Positions 1 to 6,082 of a stretch of 6,094 nucleotides of DNA are shown here, one piece after another. Position numbers and translations under genes: made by a program. Each line of letters opens with the position of its first letter. Position 1 is the first letter of the stretch. Source of the stretch: an uncultured Thiotrichaceae bacterium (lineage in GTDB: Bacteria; Pseudomonadota; Gammaproteobacteria; Thiotrichales; Thiotrichaceae); assembly GCA_902727945.1 (NCBI GenBank), contig CACVAV010000193.1:1-6094 (forward strand), read 5' to 3'. The notes under the pieces were generated by a model. The model was not told the DNA's origin. It ran no database searches and worked only from the letters and a program-made list of their open reading frames with translations.

Positions 1-2199
1 TTCAGACTGATTGGATTTTGCAATGGGAACCTGATTTGCCTGATCATCATTCTCAGGCAGCGCAGACTCAGGCAGCAATACCCTGACTTCCCGATGAGCA
101 AAATATATTCCAGCCTCAGATAATGCATCCCTCACCCGACGATAAGCTTCACGACGAATCACCCATTGTTCACCCGGCTTGGTAGTAAATTTCATACGAA
201 CAATTAAAGCTGATTCCTCCATACGCATCACACCCTGAGATTTCAAAGGCAGCAGAAAACTTGGCCCCAGCTCTTCGTCCTGCAGCATGGATTGCCCTAC
301 TTTTTTAATGATCTTCCTTACCTTTTCAATGTCCGTATCATAAGGCAGTCGCAACTCCAGCTTCATCGTAATCCAATCCCGGCTGAGGTTTTTAACAGTC
401 TTGATCTCACCATAAGGAACGGTCTGCACAGCGCCTAAATGGTGACGCAACTGCATGGATCGGAGGGATATTTTTTCTACCGTCCCGCGCAGGTTTTCCA
501 GCTCAAGGTATTCGCCTTTGCGGAAAGCATCGTCAATAAGGAAAAATATGCCACTAAGAATATCCTGCACCAGTTTTTGTGCACCAAAACCAATAGCAAT
601 ACCCACGACACCAGCGCCCGCTAATAAAGGCGTGATAGCTACTCCCAGCGCGTGCAATATCGAAATCACTAAAAATATACCCAGAACCACCGTTAGTGTG
701 GTGCGAATCAGCGGGAGCAATGTTTCTGCACGGCTAGCACCCACACCACCACCGTCACCTTCTAAGCTGGCCAGCGCACCCTCCTCCTCAGGTAATTTAC
801 GTTCAATCAGCGCATGCATTAACTCCCAAAAGACATACACAGTCGTGCCAATAATCAGCAGATCAAGGATCTTTCCACCCATCCCTCCCCCATCAAGCGG
901 CATCATGATATCAGCAGCATTAACCCCCCAGGAATGCGCCAGCGTGAAAAGGACTATGGTTAACAGGATAATACGAAAGCCCGTTTGTACTGTATGGATA
1001 AAGCGACGGGAGCGCCGCTCGAAAGAAGGACTTTGTAGCCAGGGTATCTTGACTACATTAATGAGCAGAGAATTGAAAACCCGGTCGGCCACGGGGAAAA
1101 GCAAAGTAATCACCCAGGCAATTCCCACACTCGCTGCCAGTTCGGGGCGATCCTGTAAATTCCGGTATTGCCATAACCCCCAAATCACTAACAGCCAGAC
1201 AGTGATAAAATAAGGCCATAACTGAACAAAGAAACGTGACATAGAACTGTTTTGATAAGCAATACTCTCTTCATCAACAAACATGCCAGTGATACGTTTT
1301 CGCATACTCCAAATAGCAGCAAGAATGATAGCATTAGAGCCAATAGACATCGGCACCAACAAAGTATCAATCAGTAGTTTATCCATGCCTGCGCCACGCA
1401 GATATTCAAGCACAAATATCTCTAGCTCATAATAACCAAAAAACAGGATGCTCCAATAGTAGATTCTTTTAGCCGTCACATCCCGTAATTTTAATAACCT
1501 CAATGGTGCGGAAAATGGCGAAAGCACGCTGCGCGACACCAGCATACTGAACCTGAAGAAAACAAAAGCCCGGAGCGCCTCAAGAAACAACAACTCAAAA
1601 TAAGGGTTTTGTTTAATGGAAAACAATCCACAAACATAAATGGTGGCAGCCATAATCACCAGCCCCAACATTTGAATAGTCAGCCGGGTAAGCACAAACT
1701 TTATTTTCAGCGCATATGTTTTTTGCTGTGAATCAGCATACTGATATAAGCGCTTGAGCAAAGGCCTGGTTGCCAGGTACTCCAGAACCAGCCCGAGCGC
1801 AAGATGCATCAACATCGTAATGACAAACTGCCATCCGGCAAAACCGTCCTCCGGCGAGGTACTTCGGAGAAACGCTGACTTCACCTCATCCCACAGGGTC
1901 GGCAGCTTTTGTTTCATCTCACGAAGCCTGGTCACCACTATATTCGCTTCGGTTGGCTCCCATTGACTCAGCGTTTTCTCATCATAACTGAGACTGCCAG
2001 TGGCGACCGGTTCTGTTACAGGCGCTTGTTTAACCAGCATATCCAGCAAAATTTCCCGCACCTGTTCATCACTGACAGAAACGTTTCCTGCCTGTCCCGC
2101 ACCAGAAGTTTCGTCTGCTGCATGTAATGGAGAAAAAGAAAGGAAACAGAGCAGGAAACCAAGCACAGCTGGCAAAAACCACTGTTTGTGCTGAGTCAT
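1..2199 (-). CDS. MscS-family mechanosensitive ion channel, large YbiO-like type, 3' end cut off by window edge
   Basis: The frame is open from the ATG at 2199 to base 1, giving 733 residues without a stop, so the C-terminus lies beyond the window. Residues 1-28 read as a Sec signal peptide (basic start, hydrophobic core, cleavage after the PLHAA region). A periplasmic domain of about 95 residues follows, then roughly ten membrane segments (near 123-143, 165-193, 202-222, 248-266, 276-298, 325-345, 355-375, 405-420, 443-465, 495-520). The MscS core starts near 495. The pore helix is the Gly/Ala-rich stretch at 520-552 (core GAGVVGIAIGFGAQKLVQD), followed by the beta domain (KGEYLELENLRGTVEKI) and the cytoplasmic alpha/beta part to about 710. 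Family members open under membrane tension and release solutes on osmotic downshock. E. coli YbiO has 741 residues, so little is probably missing; the visible tail (711-733) is polar and looks disordered. ATGs at 2226 and 2253 are in frame. None of the three has a clear Shine-Dalgarno, and 2199 was chosen because it gives the best signal peptide. The exact subfamily is uncertain. Confidence 0.93.
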   Translation of the reverse strand, partial: MTQHKQWFLPAVLGFLLCFLSFSPLHAADETSGAGQAGNVSVSDEQVREILLDMLVKQAPVTEPVATGSLSYDEKTLSQWEPTEANIVVTRLREMKQKLPTLWDEVKSAFLRSTSPEDGFAGWQFVITMLMHLALGLVLEYLATRPLLKRLYQYADSQQKTYALKIKFVLTRLTIQMLGLVIMAATIYVCGLFSIKQNPYFELLFLEALRAFVFFRFSMLVSRSVLSPFSAPLRLLKLRDVTAKRIYYWSILFFGYYELEIFVLEYLRGAGMDKLLIDTLLVPMSIGSNAIILAAIWSMRKRITGMFVDEESIAYQNSSMSRFFVQLWPYFITVWLLVIWGLWQYRNLQDRPELAASVGIAWVITLLFPVADRVFNSLLINVVKIPWLQSPSFERRSRRFIHTVQTGFRIILLTIVLFTLAHSWGVNAADIMMPLDGGGMGGKILDLLIIGTTVYVFWELMHALIERKLPEEEGALASLEGDGGGVGASRAETLLPLIRTTLTVVLGIFLVISILHALGVAITPLLAGAGVVGIAIGFGAQKLVQDILSGIFFLIDDAFRKGEYLELENLRGTVEKISLRSMQLRHHLGAVQTVPYGEIKTVKNLSRDWITMKLELRLPYDTDIEKVRKIIKKVGQSMLQDEELGPSFLLPLKSQGVMRMEESALIVRMKFTTKPGEQWVIRREAYRRVRDALSEAGIYFAHREVRVLLPESALPENDDQANQVPIAKSNQSE

Positions 2200-2353
2200 T
2201 TGATTGATAAACAGGAAATTCAACATAGGATTTATTTGCCCGGGCAGCCACATATTAGTTGTAGACAGATAATAGCACCAGCTAACTTATCAGTGGCTCA
2301 GAATATGACCGACAGCGGAATAACAGTCAGTCAAGCCAGTGTGTAGACAGAGA
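2200..2353. other. Intergenic spacer between the kinase-like gene and the MscS-family gene
   Basis: This 154-bp spacer holds no convincing ORF. It carries a 10-bp direct repeat at its two ends (listed separately). A minus-strand TATTAT at about 2270-2275 resembles a -10 box but has no acceptable -35 at 16-18 bp. An imperfect hairpin (AGCCACT, GATA, AGTTAGCT on the minus strand, about 2280-2298) lacks a T run, so I do not call it a terminator. The channel gene may therefore be read either from a weak local promoter or by readthrough from the upstream cassette; the sequence does not decide. Confidence 0.6.
2260..2351. repeat. 10-bp direct repeat TGTAGACAGA at both ends of the intergenic spacer
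   Basis: TGTAGACAGA occurs at 2260-2269 and again at 2342-2351, 82 bp apart in the same orientation. The second copy ends 2 bp before the stop codon of the kinase-like gene, and the first lies about 60 bp upstream of the chosen channel start. The identity is seen directly. It could be a binding site in two copies, a deletion footprint or chance. Confidence 0.4.
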
Positions 2354-3010
2354 TTATCCGACCTTGACCACAAAAGGATCAAGCACCACAATTTCATTCG
2401 TTTGCGGGCGATACATCAGATTATCACCGTGTAAATCCCAACTCAGATAGTCTTCATGTTCACGGAAGTAACGGCACAGAGAACGAATATCTTCGGCTAA
2501 CTCAGGTGCATATTGTCTGGCTATTTGTGCTATCAGGTTATGCCGTACCGATTCGTCCTGCCAGTCAAAACCATAAATATGCTCAGTAAAAAACTCAACC
2601 TCTTGTTCAGGCAGATGTTCAAGCCGCTCCATAATGTAAATCATCCGGTAATCAGGCTCTTCATCTGAGAACAACTTCACTATTGAAAAAGGCAATATCT
2701 CGTCCTCTTCCGACAGTACACCGATACGGCGCGTATAAGGAACCCGGGTTAAAGGATAATTCCGCATCGCATCACAAAAATACTCCAGACCCAACGAGCG
2801 TTTTTCCAGAAGTACAAAGGTCGTGCCTTTCGGGGCATCAGGTAGCAGCATATCCTTACACCGTTCGCACTTCAGACTCAATTCCCCGTTTCCCGTTGAA
2901 CAATCAACAGAGTACACATTAGTCATAAATGTATTTTCGCACTGCGGGCAGTCCATCTGCGGAAATTGACCGTCGATGAAGAGATGCAACAAAGCCTCAT
3001 TGGCATTCAT
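2354..3010 (-). CDS. Zinc-ribbon plus kinase-fold-like protein of unknown function
   Basis: This 218-residue protein has two recognisable parts. Residues 21-51 hold CPQC (C21, C24) and CERC (C48, C51) with an extra C37, the spacing of a zinc ribbon. The C-terminus resembles a protein-kinase/aminoglycoside-phosphotransferase catalytic core: a hinge-like YIMERL at 125-130, then WDLHGDNLMY at 191-200 (candidate catalytic D192 or D196, H194, metal-binding N197) and VVLDPF at 208-213, where D211 would replace the DFG aspartate. The protein ends five residues later, so no activation segment or full C-lobe follows. No glycine-rich loop is visible. K70 and E76 could be the beta-3 lysine and the helix-C glutamate, but that alignment is a guess. 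The catalytic pattern resembles small kinase-fold proteins known from phages. The ATG overlaps the stop of the upstream HAD gene in an ATGA junction, so translation is probably coupled. The zinc-ribbon and the kinase resemblance are well supported; activity and substrate are unknown. Confidence 0.82.
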   Translation of the reverse strand: MNANEALLHLFIDGQFPQMDCPQCENTFMTNVYSVDCSTGNGELSLKCERCKDMLLPDAPKGTTFVLLEKRSLGLEYFCDAMRNYPLTRVPYTRRIGVLSEEDEILPFSIVKLFSDEEPDYRMIYIMERLEHLPEQEVEFFTEHIYGFDWQDESVRHNLIAQIARQYAPELAEDIRSLCRYFREHEDYLSWDLHGDNLMYRPQTNEIVVLDPFVVKVG

Positions 3011-3477
3011 GGGTCGATACCATTATTTGATAATAATTGACAAGCCTCCGGACATATTCCCGGAAAGAAGTCATCTATCCAGAGGTTGACACAAATACCC
3101 TGCGCTAACATATATTTTTGTTTAGGATTACCGCCGCTGGTATAAATGTCTATAGGCACATCGTAAAGCAGCGCCTTCATTTCTTCAATATCACTTTCAG
3201 TCCTGTCACGCAGCGTGCAAACGACAGGGTTCCAGCCGTCACTGCGATAGGCATCAATGAGATTCAGGTAAAAATCCACGTCTGCCGTAATGGTGTTATC
3301 AAAATCAATGGCAACCGTGCGTGAAGATTTATCATCAGCCAACACATAGGCATCGACCAAAAACTCATCGTAGTACTCAGTGAGGCTATGTCGCTCACTT
3401 AATTGAATGGCACTGTGCAGAACATCAAAAGCCTGATTCGGCGATTTGCCATGATAATAGAATACCAACCCGGTCAT
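3007..3477 (-). CDS. Small HAD-superfamily phosphatase-like protein
   Basis: This 156-residue protein carries all four HAD motifs in order. Motif I is DFDNT (nucleophile D58, acid/base D60), motif II is T88 in VVCTLR, motif III is K119 or K121 in NPKQKYM, and motif IV is the paired D135-D136 in WIDDFF. HAD enzymes of this type form an aspartyl-phosphate intermediate with Mg2+ and hydrolyse phosphate esters. The space between motifs I and II is short, so no large cap domain fits and an open active site (C0-like) is expected. About 50 residues precede motif I, longer than a minimal HAD and of no family I recognise. A TTG at 3495 would extend the frame by six residues, but it lies upstream of the strong Shine-Dalgarno that serves the ATG at 3477, so 3477 is preferred. 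The stop overlaps the start of the kinase-like gene by 4 bp. The substrate is unknown; phosphatase, phosphotransferase or nucleotidase are all possible. Confidence 0.87.
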   Translation of the reverse strand: MTGLVFYYHGKSPNQAFDVLHSAIQLSERHSLTEYYDEFLVDAYVLADDKSSRTVAIDFDNTITADVDFYLNLIDAYRSDGWNPVVCTLRDRTESDIEEMKALLYDVPIDIYTSGGNPKQKYMLAQGICVNLWIDDFFPGICPEACQLLSNNGIDP

Positions 3478-3484
3478 GATAAGG

Positions 3485-3491
3485 CCTCCTC
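3485..3491 (-). promoter_or_regulatory. Strong Shine-Dalgarno for the HAD gene
   Basis: GAGGAGG on the minus strand lies 7 bp upstream of the ATG at 3477. It is the best ribosome binding site in the window and fixes this start over the TTG at 3495. Together with the ATGA overlap downstream, it suggests that one efficient initiation event feeds translation of both cassette genes. Confidence 0.75.
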
Positions 3492-3521
3492 GCAATAACT
3501 GACGGGAATACGGGGAGTACC

Positions 3522-3550
3522 AGAATAAGGGTAAAGCCGGTGTTTTGCAA
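3522..3550 (-). promoter_or_regulatory. Possible sigma70-like promoter for the HAD/kinase-like pair
   Basis: On the minus strand TTGCAA (3545-3550) and TATTCT (3522-3527) are separated by exactly 17 bp, each matching 4 of 6 consensus bases. It lies 44 bp upstream of the HAD start, just after the terminator-like hairpins behind yggT, which is where a separate cassette promoter would be expected. The match is modest and could be chance. Confidence 0.3.
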
Positions 3551-3576
3551 AACTACCCAAAACTACCTATGGGTAG
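3549..3576 (-). terminator. Two alternative terminator-like hairpins after yggT
   Basis: On the minus strand a shared 5' arm, CTACC(C) at 3576-3571, can pair with either of two 3' arms. One is GGTAG at 3567-3563 (5-bp stem, 4-nt loop CATA), the other GGGTAG at 3558-3553 (6-bp stem, 12-nt loop). Each 3' arm is followed directly by TTTT. They start 9 bp after the yggT stop. The stems and T runs are short, so this would be a weak or partial rho-independent terminator for the proC-yggT operon. Confidence 0.35.
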
Positions 3577-3585
3577 CCGGGTCGC

Positions 3586-4137
3586 TCAAAAAACGCCCGG
3601 CAACGGTGCCAACAACATCAGGCAAACCTGCAACAACAGAATAGCCACCAGCGGCGATAAGTCTATTGCACCGACCAAAGGCACAATATTACGGATCGGC
3701 CGCAGGATAGGGCTGGTCAGGCTATACAGCAGCGAGGCCACAGGATTTCCGTGCGTATTACCCATCCAGCTCATCACCGCCTGAACAATCATCGCCACGA
3801 TGTAAATCCAGATCAGGCTGCGCACCAGATCGACCAACGCCGCCGGAAGCAGATAAGCAAAATCAAATGCCTGCCCCGTCACAGCCGTAATTAACAGGAT
3901 GCCCACTAATTTCAGCACAAACGCCAATACCAATGAGGCCGTATCCACTGTTCCAATCGCAGGAATAAAGCGTCGCAACGGCACCAGCACAGGATTAGTT
4001 ACTTTAACCAATGCCTGCGAGTAAGGATTATGGAAATCAGCCCGCGCATAAGCCAGCAGAAAACGTACCAACACCGCGCCTATGTACAGGGAAAATAAGG
4101 CTGAAATCAAAAAAACCGCAATATTCTGTAAAACCAT
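3586..4137 (-). CDS. yggT: YggT-family integral membrane protein
   Basis: This 183-residue hydrophobic protein contains two YggT repeats. The first covers about residues 20-75 (ARADFHNPYSQALVKVTNPV, then VPLRRFIPAIG). The second covers about 115-170 (WMGNTHGNPVASLLYSLTSP, then LRPIRNIVPLVGAIDLSP). Each repeat has the family's N-P, P, R-R/R-N and P pattern between membrane helices, and four or more membrane segments are expected, in the inner membrane. The family's biochemical role is not settled; links to osmotic and K+ stress and to cell-division or envelope functions have been suggested. The gene sits 46 bp behind proC on the same strand, the usual neighbour in gammaproteobacteria, so cotranscription is likely. 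The ATG at 4137 has only a weak ribosome binding site (AAGCTC region), consistent with operon-dependent expression. The C-terminus ends in a short Pro/Gly tail. Confidence 0.93.
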   Translation of the reverse strand: MVLQNIAVFLISALFSLYIGAVLVRFLLAYARADFHNPYSQALVKVTNPVLVPLRRFIPAIGTVDTASLVLAFVLKLVGILLITAVTGQAFDFAYLLPAALVDLVRSLIWIYIVAMIVQAVMSWMGNTHGNPVASLLYSLTSPILRPIRNIVPLVGAIDLSPLVAILLLQVCLMLLAPLPGVF

Positions 4138-4183
4138 GAGCTTAATACCGTATGTGTGGAAATCAGGGGAAGGATAGCAACCG

Positions 4184-5023
4184 TTAACTCAGCTTTGCTA
4201 ATTCACGTGACCGGTTTGCCGCCGCCTGCAAAGCTTCGTCAAACAACTCAATCAAGCCACCCTCGTTTAATTTGGCCAAAGCCGCTTCCGTCGTGCCACC
4301 TTTGGAAGTCACCTTGCGCCGCAACTCTGCGGGCATATCATCACTTTCCAACGCCAGCTTGGCCGCGCCCAAAGCCGTTTGAACCACCAACAAGTTAGCT
4401 TCCTCAGGTTTCAGGCCTAATGATTCGGCAGCTTTTTGCATAGCTTCCATCACCAGAAAGAAATAAGCCGGGCCACTGCCTGATACCGCTGTCACCGCAT
4501 CTAACTTATCTTCCTCATCAAACCACAAAGCAATGCCCACCGCCCGCAAAATACTCTCAGCCTGGCTGCGTTGCTCAGCAGACACCTGTGCATTCGCATA
4601 CAATCCGGTTGCACCAGCCTGAACTAAAGCGGGCGTATTCGGCATACAACGCACCACCGGTAACCCCCCCCCCAACCAATCATTCAGAGACGACTCACGA
4701 ACACCCGCTGCTATTGACACAAATACCGGACGCTGTAACTGCGCCTTTTCACGCAATGGCGTGGTCACAGTTGCCATTAGCTGCGGCTTAACTGCCAGCA
4801 CCACGATATCAGCATCATCAATCATGACCAGATTATCCGTGCCCACCTCAACCTCAGGCCAGTGGCGGCGGATAACATCCAATTGCGCCTGATCCGGATC
4901 AGCCACACGAATATTCAACGTCGTATTATCGTTCATCAATCCGGCAATAAGACTCCGCGCCATATTACCCGCACCAATAAATGTAACCGTAATGTCTTTT
5001 TTTGGTAAGTGAGCCTGCGTCAT
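4184..5023 (-). CDS. proC: Pyrroline-5-carboxylate reductase
   Basis: This enzyme reduces 1-pyrroline-5-carboxylate to L-proline with NAD(P)H, the last step of proline synthesis, in the cytosol. The protein has 279 residues (E. coli ProC has 269) and looks complete. The N-terminal Rossmann fold shows VTFIGAGNMARSLIAG at 13-28, with the dinucleotide-binding glycines. VVLAVKPQ lies at 74-81 and VRCMPNTPALVQAGATGLY at 124-142. The C-terminal dimerisation/substrate domain has VSGSGPAYFFLVMEAM at 180-195 and the ProC signature around KVTSKGGTTEAAL at 237-249. These motifs leave little doubt. The start ATG at 5023 gives a short extra N-terminus (MTQAHLPKKD) before the first strand; a GGATGG lies about 12 bp upstream. 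Oddity: codons 117-120 contain ten consecutive G on the coding strand (plus-strand 4664-4673), encoding three glycines, so slippage there would frameshift the gene. yggS, often found upstream of proC in this class, is absent; an EamA transporter gene lies there instead. Confidence 0.97.
   Translation of the reverse strand: MTQAHLPKKDITVTFIGAGNMARSLIAGLMNDNTTLNIRVADPDQAQLDVIRRHWPEVEVGTDNLVMIDDADIVVLAVKPQLMATVTTPLREKAQLQRPVFVSIAAGVRESSLNDWLGGGLPVVRCMPNTPALVQAGATGLYANAQVSAEQRSQAESILRAVGIALWFDEEDKLDAVTAVSGSGPAYFFLVMEAMQKAAESLGLKPEEANLLVVQTALGAAKLALESDDMPAELRRKVTSKGGTTEAALAKLNEGGLIELFDEALQAAANRSRELAKLS
4664..4673 (-). repeat. Homopolymer of ten G inside proC
   Basis: The plus strand reads ten C in a row, which on the coding strand is G10 covering the end of Leu-117 and Gly-118 to Gly-120. 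Only the current length keeps proC in frame. Tracts of this length are prone to slipped-strand mispairing and also to sequencing error. Confidence 0.9.
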
Positions 5024-5092
5024 AAGCGTCTGACCATCCTTTCTATGGGTATAAACTAGCTAGCTATTCTACAGTAAATCTGCACAAATAAG
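5024..5092. other. eamA-proC spacer with a short palindrome
   Basis: This 69-bp gap contains the perfect 10-bp palindrome TAGCTAGCTA at 5057-5066, which is also a repeat of the TAGC unit. On the minus strand a TAGAAT (about 5065-5070) resembles a -10 box, but no matching -35 at 16-18 bp was found. The palindrome could be an operator for proC or chance. Confidence 0.3.
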
Positions 5093-5102
5093 TTACTGTG
5101 CA
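5071..5102 (-). repeat. Interleaved inverted repeats at the end of the EamA gene
   Basis: Two inverted repeats overlap. ACAGTAA (5071-5077) pairs with TTACTGT (5093-5099), and TGCACA (5081-5086) pairs with TGTGCA (5097-5102). They share 5097-5099, so only one can form at a time, and the second arms include the EamA stop codon. No T run follows, so this is not a standard terminator. It might protect a 3' end or attenuate transcription into proC. Confidence 0.3.
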
Positions 5103-6013
5103 TTACTGGGAATTAATTCCTGTTTTTCCGGCCACAAGGTCAGAAGAATACCTGCCATCATCAAACCGCAACCCAGCATTTCACGCCCGCCGAAGGACTC
5201 ACCGAGGAACAAGATACCCGTTAATAAAGCAAATACCGCCTCAAAAGCCAGGATCAGGGCGGCCACTTCCGACTCAACGCCGCGCTGCCCGATAATTTGC
5301 AAGGTAAAAGCCACACCGCTAGCCATGACACCCGAGTATAAAAGAGGTAGCCACTCCGCGCTGAAATCACGCCATTGCACCACCTGCTGCTCAAGAACAA
5401 GCATCAGTACATAAGACGCTACAGCACACACCGCAAACTGTATCGCAGACAAACCGACTAAATCTTTCACTCTTCGTGCCAACCAACCCAGGGTTACAAC
5501 ATGCAAAGCCCAGAACACCGCTCCCACCAACTGCAGTCCATCACCTTTGTTCATGGTGAAACTGCTATCTCCAGGCACAACTGACAATTGATAAAGCCCC
5601 GCCACCGCTAACGCTAAGCCTGCCCACACTAACCAGCGCGTTTTTTGTTTAAAAAATAACAACCCCAGAACCGGCACCATCACAATATACATGCCTGTTA
5701 TAAAACCGGCATTTCCTGCTGTGGTGTACTGCAAACCCACCTGCTGCAATGTCAAACCAGCCGTCAACAACAAACCAGCTACCAAACCACCCAGCCAAAA
5801 ATAACGCTGATCAGATTTCAGCACTTCAGATGAATACCTCCGGTGCATATAGATCCACACCGGAATTAAAGACAAGGTCGCCAGCACAAAACGGGCTGTA
5901 TTAAAACTGTATGGCCCAAGGCTGTCCATGCCCGACTTTTGTGCCACAAAACCACCGCCCCAGATAACGGCAACGCATAACAGAATCAGATGCGAAGGAG
6001 ATAAACGCAGCAT
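5093..6013 (-). CDS. EamA/DMT-superfamily transporter
   Basis: This 306-residue inner-membrane protein has the size and layout of the ten-TM drug/metabolite transporter superfamily, with two EamA repeats of five helices. The first repeat opens with AVIWGGGFVAQKSGMDSLGP (about 15-33) and continues through FNTARFVLATLSLIP (37-51) and TAGNAGFITGMYIVMVPVL (98-116). The second begins near residue 158 (GDGLQLVGAVFWALHVVTLG) and ends in the family's C-terminal pattern LGESFGGREMLGCGLMMAGI (270-289). Such proteins usually export amino acids, nucleobases or other metabolites, but the substrate cannot be read from the sequence. Export of an amino acid would fit the neighbouring proC only as speculation. 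TTG at 6025 and GTG at 6022 are alternative in-frame starts; the ATG at 6013 is preferred although no Shine-Dalgarno is evident. It lies 69 bp upstream of proC on the same strand. Confidence 0.92.
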   Translation of the reverse strand: MLRLSPSHLILLCVAVIWGGGFVAQKSGMDSLGPYSFNTARFVLATLSLIPVWIYMHRRYSSEVLKSDQRYFWLGGLVAGLLLTAGLTLQQVGLQYTTAGNAGFITGMYIVMVPVLGLLFFKQKTRWLVWAGLALAVAGLYQLSVVPGDSSFTMNKGDGLQLVGAVFWALHVVTLGWLARRVKDLVGLSAIQFAVCAVASYVLMLVLEQQVVQWRDFSAEWLPLLYSGVMASGVAFTLQIIGQRGVESEVAALILAFEAVFALLTGILFLGESFGGREMLGCGLMMAGILLTLWPEKQELIPSNAQ

Positions 6014-6053
6014 AACAAACACCAAAGAAAAGAGTCATGGAAGAAAGCAGCGT

Positions 6054-6082
6054 ATTAAATGCCTTAAGCTAATGACAATCAA
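6054..6082 (-). promoter_or_regulatory. Candidate sigma70 promoter for the EamA transporter gene
   Basis: On the minus strand TTGATT (6077-6082, 4 of 6) and TTTAAT (6054-6059, 5 of 6) are separated by exactly 17 bp. The element ends about 40 bp upstream of the ATG at 6013, a sensible leader length. It is the best promoter match in the window and might also feed proC and yggT by readthrough. Confidence 0.45.

Noticed and set aside
455..1213. A 252-codon plus-strand open frame opposite the channel gene
   Set aside because: It lies wholly antisense to a clearly coding MscS-family frame. Its product is Ser/Pro/Arg/Thr-rich with no recognisable domain, typical of a shadow of the opposite codon pattern.
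1188..1370. A short Cys/Leu-rich hydrophobic minus-strand frame
   Set aside because: It sits in another frame of the channel gene's membrane region; hydrophobicity is expected from the shared T-rich bases, and it has no ribosome binding site.
2060..2251. GTG-started minus-strand frame overlapping the 5' end of the channel gene
   Set aside because: It overlaps the signal-peptide region in another frame and gives a product with no domain or ribosome binding site.
2354..3477. Toxin-antitoxin pair
   Set aside because: The coupled small genes fit the format, but a HAD protein and a kinase-like protein match no toxin-antitoxin family I can name. HipA-like kinases are much longer and have different partners.
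3478..3495. TTG start extending the HAD protein by six residues
   Set aside because: The extension would include the strong GAGGAGG ribosome binding site that is ideally spaced for the ATG at 3477.
6014..6025. TTG or GTG start for the EamA protein
   Set aside because: The ATG at 6013 gives the usual short cytoplasmic N-terminus before the first helix. The rarer start codons show no better ribosome binding site.
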